DNA of 64,000 nt from Cellulophaga lytica DSM 7489. GTDB taxonomy: Bacteria > Bacteroidota > Bacteroidia > Flavobacteriales > Flavobacteriaceae. Positions 21,945 through 31,001 of the stretch are shown piece after piece (positions within the stretch are counted from its first letter, which is position 1; each line of letters opens with the position of its first letter). The DNA lies in the NCBI RefSeq assembly GCF_000190595.1, contig NC_015167.1, forward strand, positions 1,167,501-1,231,500, in the 5' to 3' direction. Made by a program: the position numbers and the translations under genes. The notes beneath the pieces were generated by a model that worked only from the letters and a program-made list of their open reading frames with translations, had not been told where the DNA came from and did not search any database.

Positions 21945-24356
21945 ATGCGTACTGCTTTATTTATACTTTTTTTATTAATTTTTACTGGTGCTTTTGCTCA
22001 GGAAGTTGTTATTGTAGACCAAGATACTCAAGAACCAATACCAGATGTTGCTATTTTTAATATTGATAAAACAAAAACAGCTTTAACTGCTAAAAATGGC
22101 AGTGTAGATCTATCAATTTTCAGCAAAAATGAAAAGATAATTTTAAAACATATTGGTTATCAAACTAAAAAAACAACAAAAAATTTACTACTTAAAAGAG
22201 GCAAAACTATTTATATGGTGTTAACCGCAGAGGAGTTAGATGGTGTTGTTATGTCGGTTTCTAAATGGGAACAACAAAAAAAAGATATTCCGCAAAAGGT
22301 TGCCTCTATTACCACTAAGGCTATATCATTTACAAACCCACAAACTGCCGCAGATGTTCTACAAAACAGCGGAAAAATATTTGTACAAAAAAGTCAGCTT
22401 GGTGGTGGCAGCCCAATGATTAGAGGTTTTGCTACAAACAGATTACTAATTTCTGTTGACGGCGTACGTATGAATAACGCTATTTTTAGAGGAGGAAATT
22501 TACAAAATGTAATTTCTATAGATCCGTTTTCTATACAAAATACAGAGGTCATTTTTGGACCTGGCTCTGTTATTTACGGTAGTGATGCCATTGGTGGTGT
22601 TTTAAATTTTTACACCAAAAAACCAAAACATTCAAAAACTGAAGAGGCTTTTATTACTGGCAATGCTACTTACAGGTTTTCATCCGCAAATACAGAAAAC
22701 ACAATACATGCAGATGTTAATTACGGCAAACAAAATTGGGCTTTTTTAACCAGTATTAGTTACACCAATTTTGATGATTTAAAAATGGGTAACAACGGTC
22801 CAGATTCCTATGTAAGAAACAACTATGTTACCACAATAAATGGAGTAGACCAATTGGTAGAAAATAGCTCCCCTAACAAACAAGTTGGGTCTGGCTACAA
22901 CCAAATAAATGCAATGCAAAAAATTGCTTTTAAACCTAATGACAATTGGAATTATGACCTTGGTCTTTATTTTTCAGAAACATCGGACTACGGGAGGTAT
23001 GACCGCTTAATTAGACCAACTAGTGACGGTGATGGTTTACGCTCTGCAGAATGGTATTACGGGCCCCAAGAGTGGTTTATGGCAAAAATAGGCTTGCAGC
23101 ACCAAGGCAAAGGAAGGTTTTATGATAGGCTAAAAATTAACACAGCTTACCAACATTTTGGCGAAAGTAGAAATGACAGAAATTTTGGATCTACTACGTT
23201 AAGTAGCACAAAAGAAAACGTACATGCACTATCTACAAATATAGATTTAGAAAATAAACGTATTGGGGATTTACGCTTGTATTATGGTGTAGAGTATGTA
23301 TTTAACAAAGTAAACTCTAATGGTTTTGAAACAAATATTGAAAATAACCAAGTTACAAATGCTGCATCTAGGTACCCAGATGGCGCTACTTGGCAAACAA
23401 CTGCTGGTTATATAAACTCTGAGTATAAAGCACAGCCAAACCTAACCTTACTGTCTGGCTTACGCTATAGCCACGTTTGGATTAATGCTGAATTTGATAA
23501 AACTTTTTATCCTTTTCCTTTTGATGATGCCAATTTAAATACAGGGGCTTTAACAGGTAGTATTGGTTTAAGCTGGTTTCCTAAAGAAAACTTACAAATA
23601 ACCTTTAATGGTTCTACGGGCTTTAGAGCTCCTAATATAGATGATGTTGGTAAAATATTTGATTCTGAACCGGGCTCTGTAGTTGTACCCAACCCAGATT
23701 TAGAAGCGGAATATGCTTATAATGTAGACTTAGGTATACAAAAGAATTTTAATGACAAAGTAATTGTAAACGCTACTGGTTTTTACACCTATTTAGTAGA
23801 TGCTTTAGTACGCAGAGATTTTACTTTTAACGGTGAAACAGAAATAGAATACCACGGAGAATTAAGCAACGTACAAGCAATACAAAATGCAGCAAAAGCT
23901 TATGTTCATGGTGTTGAGTTTGGTGTAGACGCTTATTTTACAGAACATCTATCATTAAGCTCTAACTTAACATTTACAAAAGGTATTGAAGAAGAGGAAG
24001 ATGGCACAGAGTCTCCAGGAAGACACGTAGCACCAACTTTTGGAGATGTGCATTTGATATGGAAAAACGATAAATTAAAAACCGATTTATTTTTCAACTT
24101 TAATGGTGAGGTATCTTATAACGACTTATCTGACTCTGAAAAGAGTAAAGATTATATATATGCTTCAGACAAAAACGGCAATCCTTACAGTCCAAATTGG
24201 CAAACAATAAACTTTAATGCCAGTTATCAAATTACAAATAACATAAAAGCTACGTTAGGCTGGGAGAACATAACCAACCAACGCTACAGAACATACTCGT
24301 CTGGTATTGTTGCGCCAGGCACAAACCTAATTTCATCTATTAGTTATCAATTTTAA
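21945..24356 (+). CDS. TonB-dependent receptor, hemoglobin/heme type
   Basis: An outer-membrane active-transport barrel of about 803 residues. After a signal peptide cut near GAFAQ comes a short carboxypeptidase-like regulatory domain (IVDQDTQEPIPDVAIFNI), then the plug (AADVLQNSGKIFVQKSQLGG, RGFATNRLLISVDGVRMNN, GPGSVIYGSDAIGGVLNF) and a 22-strand-type barrel ending in SYQF. The plug wording resembles heme/hemoglobin receptors, though colicin-type siderophore receptors are similar. An in-frame ATG at 21927 lies inside recO; the ATG at 21945 gives a standard signal peptide and is preferred. It may be cotranscribed with recO. Confidence 0.88.
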   Translation: MRTALFILFLLIFTGAFAQEVVIVDQDTQEPIPDVAIFNIDKTKTALTAKNGSVDLSIFSKNEKIILKHIGYQTKKTTKNLLLKRGKTIYMVLTAEELDGVVMSVSKWEQQKKDIPQKVASITTKAISFTNPQTAADVLQNSGKIFVQKSQLGGGSPMIRGFATNRLLISVDGVRMNNAIFRGGNLQNVISIDPFSIQNTEVIFGPGSVIYGSDAIGGVLNFYTKKPKHSKTEEAFITGNATYRFSSANTENTIHADVNYGKQNWAFLTSISYTNFDDLKMGNNGPDSYVRNNYVTTINGVDQLVENSSPNKQVGSGYNQINAMQKIAFKPNDNWNYDLGLYFSETSDYGRYDRLIRPTSDGDGLRSAEWYYGPQEWFMAKIGLQHQGKGRFYDRLKINTAYQHFGESRNDRNFGSTTLSSTKENVHALSTNIDLENKRIGDLRLYYGVEYVFNKVNSNGFETNIENNQVTNAASRYPDGATWQTTAGYINSEYKAQPNLTLLSGLRYSHVWINAEFDKTFYPFPFDDANLNTGALTGSIGLSWFPKENLQITFNGSTGFRAPNIDDVGKIFDSEPGSVVVPNPDLEAEYAYNVDLGIQKNFNDKVIVNATGFYTYLVDALVRRDFTFNGETEIEYHGELSNVQAIQNAAKAYVHGVEFGVDAYFTEHLSLSSNLTFTKGIEEEEDGTESPGRHVAPTFGDVHLIWKNDKLKTDLFFNFNGEVSYNDLSDSEKSKDYIYASDKNGNPYSPNWQTINFNASYQITNNIKATLGWENITNQRYRTYSSGIVAPGTNLISSISYQF

Positions 24357-24372
24357 AAAGCTTTGACATAAA

Positions 24373-24404
24373 AAAAGCCCGATTAAATTAATAATCGAGC
24401 TTTT
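24373..24404. terminator. Terminator between the TonB receptor and the helical lipoprotein genes
   Basis: AAAAGCCCGATTA pairs with TAATCGAGCTTTT (one mismatch) across a seven-base gap, between convergent genes. Confidence 0.8.
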
Positions 24405-24426
24405 AAAGTATATTTAAAAATATATC

Positions 24427-24882
24427 TTAGTTAGTCATTTTAGTTGCATATTCTTGCAATTCTTTAGACTTAGCCGTCAAATACTCAGTTAACTTTTTAG
24501 CATCATCAGCAGAAAGGTTTTTCATAACCTCTTGAGATTTAGTAGCTAATTCTTGTCCTTTTGTTCCTAAAGCAGCAAAAGCAGTCATATCTTTACTTTC
24601 AGCAGCTTCTTTATATTCACTAACGTATTCGTCATATGTTTTAACGTATTCTGCTACTGCAGCGTCATCAAAACTTGGAATACCGTCTACCATTTCTGTA
24701 GCAGTTTCTTTTACCTCTTCAGCAGCTTTACTAGTTTCATCAGCAACTTTGTCTGCAGCTTCTTTAGCATTATCTTCTACTGTTTCTGCAGCTTCTTTAG
24801 CTTTGTCAGTAGCTTCTTTACAAGATACAAATGATACGCTAAAAGCTAACATTAATGCAGAACCTAAGATTAATTTTTTCAT
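24427..24882 (-). CDS. Helical, LEA-like lipoprotein of unknown function
   Basis: A 151-residue lipoprotein (lipobox VSFVSC, Cys21). Residues about 22-65 are an alanine/glutamate/lysine-rich amphipathic helix with repeated AKEAAD/KAAEEV units, resembling LEA or apolipoprotein-like repeats. The rest is also predicted helical with no known motif. I do not recognise a family with a defined role; the composition suggests an elongated coiled-coil anchored in a membrane. A possible -7 box lies 74 bases upstream. Confidence 0.7.
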   Translation of the reverse strand: MKKLILGSALMLAFSVSFVSCKEATDKAKEAAETVEDNAKEAADKVADETSKAAEEVKETATEMVDGIPSFDDAAVAEYVKTYDEYVSEYKEAAESKDMTAFAALGTKGQELATKSQEVMKNLSADDAKKLTEYLTAKSKELQEYATKMTN

Positions 24883-24955
24883 TCTTTTTAGTTTTTATTG
24901 TTTGTTATAATATATGTTATACCTAATTTACGTTAGAAAACATAATTTAGATGTA

Positions 24956-24963
24956 CAAACCTA
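24956..24963 (-). promoter_or_regulatory. Possible -7 box for the helical lipoprotein gene
   Basis: TAGGTTTG on the minus strand, 74 bases before the ATG at 24882. The -33 element is not at the usual spacing. Confidence 0.4.
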
Positions 24964-25184
24964 AAAAAACTTTGGCAATTATGTTAACAAAAACATAAAA
25001 ATATCAGCAAATAGCTTAAAAATAATGTTTTATAAACGTTAAAAAAATAATTACTTCACTTACAAAAAGCATCTGTTTTACTCACGCACAATTTTTTACA
25101 CACCAAAATATCAGTAAAAAAAAAGAAAGAATTAAAAAGGGGCCTCTTTTGCTTTTGAAAAAGTGTTTTTTACACAAAATTCAT

Positions 25185-25192
25185 TAGTTTTG
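25185..25192 (+). promoter_or_regulatory. ileS -7 promoter box
   Basis: TAGTTTTG fits TAnnTTTG, 33 bases upstream of the ileS ATG. The -33 region shows GTG in place of TTG at 19 bases. Confidence 0.55.
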
Positions 25193-25225
25193 CAAACTTA
25201 AAATGTAGTACCAGAAGCACTTAAT

Positions 25226-28200
25226 ATGAAGTTTGAGGAATATAAAGGATTAGATTTACCTAAGGTAGCAGAAAACATACTAGAATATTGGAAAGAGAAT
25301 AACATTTTTGAAAAAAGTGTTACCAATAGAGAAGGCGGAGAAGGATATGTATTTTTTGAAGGCCCACCATCTGCAAATGGTATGCCAGGTATTCACCACG
25401 TTATGGCACGTACCATTAAGGATATTTTTCCTCGTTATAAAACAATGAAAGGTTACCAAGTTAAGCGTAAAGCTGGCTGGGATACACACGGCCTACCTAT
25501 AGAACTTGGAGTAGAAAAAGAACTAGGAATTACCAAAGAAGATATTGGCAAAAAAATATCTGTAGAAGAGTACAATGCCGCTTGTAAAAAAGCTGTAATG
25601 CGCTACACAGATGTTTGGAACAAAATGACTGAACAAGTTGGTTATTGGGTAGATATGAACGACCCTTACATTACTTACAAGTCTAAATATATGGAGTCTG
25701 TTTGGTGGTTGCTAAAACAAATTTATAGCAAAGACCTAATTTACAAAGGCTACACAATACAACCATATTCCCCTAAGGCCGGCACAGGACTTAGCTCTCA
25801 TGAGCTAAACCAACCAGGTACCTACCAAGATGTTACAGATACTACGGTAACTGCACAGTTTAAGGCTCATAAAGAAACCTTGCCAGAGGCTTTTAAAAAT
25901 GTAGACGGAGACGTTTATTTTATTGCCTGGACAACAACTCCTTGGACATTACCATCTAACACTGCTTTAACAGTTGGTCCTAAAATAGATTATGTTTTAG
26001 TACAGACTTTTAATCAATATACTTTTGAGCCTATTAAAGTTATACTTGCAAAAAGCTTAGTAGGGAAACAATTTAGCGGTAAGTTTATTGTAGCAGAAAG
26101 TAGCGAAGATTTAAAAAGCTACAGCTCAACAGACAAAAAAATACCTTACCAAATTATAGCAGAGGTAAAAGGTACAGATTTAGTTAATGCTACTTATGAG
26201 CAGCTTATAGACTACGTACTACCTTACCAAAATGCAGAAAATGCATTTAGAGTTATTTCTGGCGACTTTGTTACAACAGAAGATGGTACTGGTATTGTAC
26301 ATACCTCACCAACTTTTGGTGCAGACGATGCTATGGTTGCTAAACAAGCAACTCCAGAAATACCACCAATGTTGGTATTAGATGAAAATGACAACCCTGT
26401 TCCTTTAGTAGATTTACAAGGTAAGTTTAGAAAAGAACTAAAAGAATTTGGAGGCAAATATGTTAAAAATGAATATTACGCAGATGGCGAAGCTCCTGAA
26501 CGTTCTATAGATGTAGAAATTGCTATAAAATTAAAAGAAGAAAACAGAGCTTTTAAAGTTGAAAAATACGTGCACAGTTACCCTAACTGTTGGCGTACAG
26601 ATAAACCTATATTATACTACCCATTAGACTCTTGGTTTATAAAGGTTACAGACGTTAAAGAAAAAATGTTTAGCCTTAATGAAACTATAAACTGGAAACC
26701 GAAATCTACTGGAGAAGGCCGTTTTGGCAACTGGTTGGCTAATGCAAATGATTGGAACCTATCTAGATCTCGTTACTGGGGTATTCCATTACCAATTTGG
26801 AGAACAGAAGATGGTAAAGAAGAAATAATAATTGGTTCTGTACAGGAACTAAAAGAAGAAATGGCAAAAGCGGTTGCTGCTGGCGTTCTAGAAAAAGATA
26901 TTTTTGAAGACTTTGTTGTTGGTGATATGTCTGAAGAAAACTATGACAAAATAGATCTTCATAAAAACATTGTAGACCAAATAACATTGGTTTCTGCTAG
27001 CGGAAAGCCAATGAAAAGAGAAAGTGACCTAATTGACGTTTGGTTTGACAGTGGCTCTATGCCTTACGCACAATGGCACTACCCTTTTGAAAACAAAGAA
27101 CTAATAGATGAAAACAAAGCATATCCTGCAGATTTTATTGCAGAAGGTGTAGACCAAACACGTGGTTGGTTTTATACACTGCACGCAATATCTACAATGG
27201 TTTTTGATTCTGTTGCATATAAAAATGTAGTATCTAACGGTTTGGTTTTAGATAAAGACGGTAAAAAAATGTCTAAACGTTTAGGCAATGCTGTAGATCC
27301 GTTTGAAACTATGAACCAGTTTGGACCAGATGCCACACGTTGGTATATGATTTCTAACGCAAACCCTTGGGACAACTTAAAGTTTGATTTAGAAGGTATA
27401 GCAGAAGTAAAAAGAAAATTCTTTGGTACATTATACAATACCTACTCTTTCTTTGCTTTGTATGCTAACATAGATAAGTTTAGTTACTCTGAAAAAGATG
27501 TTGCTTTAAACGAGCGTCCAGAAATAGACCAATGGATTTTATCAGAGTTACATACCTTAATAAATAAGGTAGACCAAGCCTATGCAGATTATGAGCCTAC
27601 CAAAGCAGCAAGGCTAATATCTAACTTTGTGCAAGAAAACCTAAGTAACTGGTATGTTCGTTTATGTAGAAGACGTTTTTGGAAAGGAGATTACCAACAA
27701 GACAAAATATCTGCATACCAAACATTATACACTTGTTTAGAAACTGTTGCTAGACTAGCATCACCTATAGCTCCGTTCTTTATGGACAGACTTTACAAAG
27801 ATTTAACCCAAGCAACCACTAAAGAAAAAGCTGAAAGTGTACATTTGGCAGACTTTCCAAAATACAATCAAGCCCTTGTAAATAAAGAGCTAGAAAGTAA
27901 AATGGAAAAAGCGCAGACCATATCATCATTAGTATTGTCTATTCGTCAAAAAGAAAAAATAAAAGTACGTCAACCATTACAAAGAATAATGGTTCCTATA
28001 CTAGACGAAAAACAAAAACACGAGATAGAAGCTGTTGCCGATTTGATAAAATCTGAGGTAAACGTAAAGGAAATTGAACTTTTAGATGATGCTTCTGGCA
28101 TATTGGTAAAGCAAATAAAACCAAATTTTAAAGTTTTAGGTCCTAAGTACGGAAAAGATATGAAGCTGATTGCCAAAGCAGTAGGTGATTTAGATCAAGA

Positions 28201-28627
28201 TGACATCCAAAAAATTGAGCAAAATGGCGAAATAATTATTGTTATTGAGAATAAAAGTATTAATTTACAGTTACAAGATGTAGAGATTTTGTCTCAAGAC
28301 ATAGAAGGCTGGTTAGTTGCTAGTTCAGGCAGTTTAACTGTTGCTTTAGATGTTACAATTAGTGAAGATCTTAGAAAAGAAGGTATTGCTAGAGAACTAG
28401 TAAATAGAATTCAGAATTTAAGAAAAGAATCTGGTTTTGAAGTAACTGACAAAATTGATATTAAAATATTAAAAGATGGTTATGTAGAAAATGCTGTTGC
28501 AGACAACATAACATATATTAAAACTGAAACATTAACAGCGGAACTTAATTTTGAGGAAAAACTGGACAATGGCACAACAATTGCTTTTGATGAAGTAAAT
28601 ACAAAATTGTTTATCCAAAAACATTAA
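25226..28627 (+). CDS. ileS: Isoleucine--tRNA ligase, type 2 (IleRS2), with GIHH signature
   Basis: Charges tRNA-Ile with isoleucine and edits valine. At 1133 residues, with eukaryote-like wording (EGPPSANGMPGIHHVMARTIKD), it belongs to the type 2 class, which is naturally mupirocin tolerant. The class I HIGH signature reads GIHH at residues 55-58, with the first and third residues swapped. KMSKR is intact at 681-685, and the editing domain (TTPWTLPSNTALTVGP; GTGIVHTSPTFGADD) and anticodon domain are present. No C-terminal zinc-binding cysteine cluster was seen. It leads a plus-strand set with the DksA-like gene and lspA. Confidence 0.96.
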   Translation: MKFEEYKGLDLPKVAENILEYWKENNIFEKSVTNREGGEGYVFFEGPPSANGMPGIHHVMARTIKDIFPRYKTMKGYQVKRKAGWDTHGLPIELGVEKELGITKEDIGKKISVEEYNAACKKAVMRYTDVWNKMTEQVGYWVDMNDPYITYKSKYMESVWWLLKQIYSKDLIYKGYTIQPYSPKAGTGLSSHELNQPGTYQDVTDTTVTAQFKAHKETLPEAFKNVDGDVYFIAWTTTPWTLPSNTALTVGPKIDYVLVQTFNQYTFEPIKVILAKSLVGKQFSGKFIVAESSEDLKSYSSTDKKIPYQIIAEVKGTDLVNATYEQLIDYVLPYQNAENAFRVISGDFVTTEDGTGIVHTSPTFGADDAMVAKQATPEIPPMLVLDENDNPVPLVDLQGKFRKELKEFGGKYVKNEYYADGEAPERSIDVEIAIKLKEENRAFKVEKYVHSYPNCWRTDKPILYYPLDSWFIKVTDVKEKMFSLNETINWKPKSTGEGRFGNWLANANDWNLSRSRYWGIPLPIWRTEDGKEEIIIGSVQELKEEMAKAVAAGVLEKDIFEDFVVGDMSEENYDKIDLHKNIVDQITLVSASGKPMKRESDLIDVWFDSGSMPYAQWHYPFENKELIDENKAYPADFIAEGVDQTRGWFYTLHAISTMVFDSVAYKNVVSNGLVLDKDGKKMSKRLGNAVDPFETMNQFGPDATRWYMISNANPWDNLKFDLEGIAEVKRKFFGTLYNTYSFFALYANIDKFSYSEKDVALNERPEIDQWILSELHTLINKVDQAYADYEPTKAARLISNFVQENLSNWYVRLCRRRFWKGDYQQDKISAYQTLYTCLETVARLASPIAPFFMDRLYKDLTQATTKEKAESVHLADFPKYNQALVNKELESKMEKAQTISSLVLSIRQKEKIKVRQPLQRIMVPILDEKQKHEIEAVADLIKSEVNVKEIELLDDASGILVKQIKPNFKVLGPKYGKDMKLIAKAVGDLDQDDIQKIEQNGEIIIVIENKSINLQLQDVEILSQDIEGWLVASSGSLTVALDVTISEDLRKEGIARELVNRIQNLRKESGFEVTDKIDIKILKDGYVENAVADNITYIKTETLTAELNFEEKLDNGTTIAFDEVNTKLFIQKH

Positions 28628-28632
28628 AAACT

Positions 28633-29016
28633 ATGGCGCAAGATTTAAACGTGAGATACGGTGACAAAGACTTAGAAGAATTTAGAGTTTTAATTACTGA
28701 AAAAATAAATAAAGCTAAAGAGCACTTAGAGCTTTTAAAAAGTTCTTATATGAATGATGGCAACAATGGTACAGATGATACATCGCCAACATTTAAAGCA
28801 TTTGAAGAAGGCTCACAAACAATGAGCAAAGAAGCAAATACGCAATTAGCAATTCGTCAAGAAAAATTTATTCGCGATTTAAAAAACGCCTTGTTACGTA
28901 TTGAAAACAAAACATACGGTGTATGCAGAGTAACCGGAAAACTAATTAATAAAGAACGATTAAAATTAGTACCACACGCTACACTTAGCATTGAAGCTAA
29001 AAATATGCAAAAATAA
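28633..29016 (+). CDS. DksA/TraR-like protein lacking the four-cysteine zinc site
   Basis: A 127-residue protein with an N-terminal coiled-coil and a C-terminal globule aligned with DksA/TraR proteins (RIENKTYGVCRVTGKLINKE, then RLKLVPHATLSIEAK). Standard members carry four zinc cysteines (CxxC...CxxC); only Cys98 is present. The rest of the fold wording is kept, so it is probably a zinc-free DksA-type protein that enters the RNA polymerase secondary channel, though that role is inference. It starts 5 bases after ileS and is followed by a terminator. Confidence 0.85.
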   Translation: MAQDLNVRYGDKDLEEFRVLITEKINKAKEHLELLKSSYMNDGNNGTDDTSPTFKAFEEGSQTMSKEANTQLAIRQEKFIRDLKNALLRIENKTYGVCRVTGKLINKERLKLVPHATLSIEAKNMQK

Positions 29017-29017
29017 A

Positions 29018-29045
29018 AAAAACGCCCTTTTAGGGCGTTTTTTAA
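29018..29045 (+). terminator. Terminator after the DksA-like gene
   Basis: AAAAACGCCCT pairs with AGGGCGTTTTT around a three-base loop, giving a strong hairpin with a T-run right after the stop at 29016. Confidence 0.88.
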
Positions 29046-29053
29046 TACATTAT

Positions 29054-29674
29054 ATGAAAACTACTTTATACATTTTATTACTAATTTCTTTCGGTTTTTT
29101 AAATGCTCAAAAAGTTGTAGAAAAAACAGTTTTAAATGATCATATCTCTTTAATTAATATTGATACTGAAAATTGCTACCAAGTTACTTTAGAAACAGGT
29201 AAAAATGAAGATGTTATTGTGTCTGCCAATATAGAAGGAGAATATAAAAAAGACTTAGTTTTAGAAATTAAAGAGGAAGCCGCTAGCATTTTTATTACTA
29301 CTGGTTTTAGCCCTACATTTAGCAACCCTAATGACAAACTTAGCGCACACAAAGTGATATCTATATCACTACACATTATTGTACCACAGTACAAAAATGT
29401 AAAATTGTATGGTAAAAGCTCAAACATTATAGCATCTGGTAATTACAAAAATTTAAACATTACCTTATTAGATGGTTATTGTGCATTGCAAAATATAACA
29501 GAAACTATAACCGCTACTACACAGAGCGGCAATATATTAGTTAAAAGCAATAATGCAGTTGTAAAAGCAGCAACAAAATATGGTAAAATACACCAAGACA
29601 AACTTGCTAAAGGCAACACAAATTTTAACTTATCTTCTATTACTGGAGATATACACATCAGTAAAACCAAATAA
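29054..29674 (+). CDS. Secreted beta-helix-like protein (DUF4097-like)
   Basis: A 206-residue exported protein starting MKTTLYILLLISFGFLNAQ, a clear signal peptide. The mature part is rich in short beta-strand units (VKLYGKSSNIIASGNYKNLN, ITLLDGYCALQNI, TATTQSGNILVKSNN), resembling DUF4097 or head-GIN-type right-handed beta-helix proteins. A longer frame begins at 28991 but runs through the terminator stem of the previous gene, so the ATG at 29054 is chosen. Function unknown. Confidence 0.7.
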   Translation: MKTTLYILLLISFGFLNAQKVVEKTVLNDHISLINIDTENCYQVTLETGKNEDVIVSANIEGEYKKDLVLEIKEEAASIFITTGFSPTFSNPNDKLSAHKVISISLHIIVPQYKNVKLYGKSSNIIASGNYKNLNITLLDGYCALQNITETITATTQSGNILVKSNNAVVKAATKYGKIHQDKLAKGNTNFNLSSITGDIHISKTK

Positions 29675-29679
29675 TTGTC

Positions 29680-29687
29680 TATTTTTG
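29680..29687 (+). promoter_or_regulatory. lspA -7 promoter box
   Basis: TATTTTTG lies 20 bases upstream of the lspA ATG. Confidence 0.5.
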
Positions 29688-29707
29688 CAAAATCTATCTT
29701 GTAAAGA

Positions 29708-30346
29708 ATGAGTTTAAAAAAATCTGCATTAATAGTAATACTAATTTTATTAGTAGACCAAATAAGTAAAATATACGTAAAAACTACTTTTACGTACCAG
29801 CAATCTGTAGAAGTATTTAGTTGGTTTAAAATTCTATTTATAGAAAATGAAGGCGCTGCTTGGGGTGCCAAATTAAGTGATATTTTCCCTATTGCAGACA
29901 GCACAGGAAAATTAATACTAACCGTTTTTAGACTATTTGCTGTTGCAGGTATTGGCTATTGGCTTTTTGACACTATAAAAAAGCACGCACCAAAAGTTTT
30001 AATTTTTGCAGTATCATTAATATTTGCTGGTGCACTTGGTAATATTATAGACTCTGTTTTTTATGGCGCTATTTTTGACGAAAGCTATGGCAAAGTAGCT
30101 ACTTTATTTTCAGACGATCCATATAGCAGTCTTTTTCATGGTAAAGTTGTAGATATGCTTTATTTTCCAATTGTACAAAATGCTGTTTTACCATCTTGGA
30201 TACCTGTAATTGGCGGCAATACGTTTAGCTTTTTTGAACCCGTATTTAATGTAGCAGATACAGCAATTAGTACTGGCGTTGGTATATTATTGGTTTTTAA
30301 CAAAAAAGCATTTGGCTCTAAAACTGATAAATCTGCTGAGGAGTAA
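29708..30346 (+). CDS. lspA: Lipoprotein signal peptidase (signal peptidase II)
   Basis: Removes signal peptides from prolipoproteins in the inner membrane; many lipoproteins in this window are its substrates. The 212-residue protein has four hydrophobic helices and the two catalytic aspartates in ALGNIIDSVFYG and FNVADTAISTG. It is longer than the ~160-residue enterobacterial enzyme because of an insertion after the first aspartate (FDESYGKVATLFSDDPYSSL). It lies downstream of ileS, as in many bacteria. Its 3' end overlaps the convergent formyl-THF cyclo-ligase gene by 29 bases. Confidence 0.95.
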   Translation: MSLKKSALIVILILLVDQISKIYVKTTFTYQQSVEVFSWFKILFIENEGAAWGAKLSDIFPIADSTGKLILTVFRLFAVAGIGYWLFDTIKKHAPKVLIFAVSLIFAGALGNIIDSVFYGAIFDESYGKVATLFSDDPYSSLFHGKVVDMLYFPIVQNAVLPSWIPVIGGNTFSFFEPVFNVADTAISTGVGILLVFNKKAFGSKTDKSAEE

Positions 30347-30905
30347 CACAATAATTTAACGGTATATCACTTTCATACACATCTGTTATTTGCTCTTCTG
30401 CTTCAAAAAAAGACAGTCCAATTTTTAATACGTTAGGCTTACAATCTTTTAAAAAGGCATCATAAAAACCCTTACCATACCCTATTCTATTTCCTTTTTT
30501 ATCAAAAGCTAAGAGAGGTACAAAAACAACATCAATTTTATTAGGTAATATTTCTATACCATCTACAGGTTCAGGTACATTAAAATTATTCTTTTTTATA
30601 ACCGTATTATCTGTAAGCAAAAAATTGGTAAGTGTATTATCTGCATTCATTTTAGGTAAAATAACGTGTTTATCTTTACCTTGTAATATTGTTAAAATAG
30701 TACTTGTATCTATTTCCTTTTTTTCTTCTATAGATAAAAAAATGTGATAATAATTAAAATCCCAAATAGGCATTTTTAGCAGTTGGTTTGCAATTTCTAC
30801 GCTGTAATTGTCTGCGGCATCAGCACTCATTTTTTCCCTAAGTAAAACGTACTTTGCGCGTAATTCTTTTTTTACCATTGGTTCTTTAATAGCGTTTTTA
30901 TTCAT
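30318..30905 (-). CDS. 5-formyltetrahydrofolate cyclo-ligase
   Basis: Converts 5-formyl-THF to 5,10-methenyl-THF with ATP, recycling an inhibitory folate form. The 195-residue protein shows the KKELRAKYVLLREKM start, the IDVVFVPLLAFDKKGNRIG region and the diagnostic GYGKGFYDAFL loop. The ATG overlaps the end of a 28-codon membrane peptide ORF upstream by 8 bases. A second ATG nine codons in (MVKKELRAK) is a possible alternative start. Confidence 0.92.
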   Translation of the reverse strand: MNKNAIKEPMVKKELRAKYVLLREKMSADAADNYSVEIANQLLKMPIWDFNYYHIFLSIEEKKEIDTSTILTILQGKDKHVILPKMNADNTLTNFLLTDNTVIKKNNFNVPEPVDGIEILPNKIDVVFVPLLAFDKKGNRIGYGKGFYDAFLKDCKPNVLKIGLSFFEAEEQITDVYESDIPLNYCVTPQQIYQF

Positions 30906-30984
30906 TAGATGATATAGCTTCGTAAATTACCAAAAAAATCATCATTAATAAATAAGCACCCATAGCTACAACGTATAACTCCAT
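30898..30984 (-). CDS. Putative 28-residue single-pass membrane peptide
   Basis: A short frame starting at an ATG (30984) encodes MELYVVAMGAYLL, then MMIFLVIYEAISSNE: one hydrophobic helix with an acidic tail. Its stop overlaps the cyclo-ligase start by 8 bases, an arrangement often seen in translationally coupled pairs. A perfect 15-base palindrome lies 18 bases upstream. It matches no family I know, and a chance frame of this length is possible. Confidence 0.35.
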   Translation of the reverse strand: MELYVVAMGAYLLMMIFLVIYEAISSNE

Positions 30985-31001
30985 GCTTTTCAAAATTTTA
31001 G

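Larger units (their letters stand above)
24883..25225. other. Divergent intergenic region before ileS
   Basis: 343 AT-rich bases with no credible gene. They contain a minus-strand -7 box (24956-24963) and the ileS -7 box (25185-25192). No riboswitch or T-box-like structure was recognised, and T-boxes are not expected in this phylum. Confidence 0.6.

Noticed and set aside
28991-29053. Longer N-terminus for the secreted protein at 29054
   Set aside because: It runs through the terminator stem after the DksA-like gene and would hide the signal peptide that begins at 29054.
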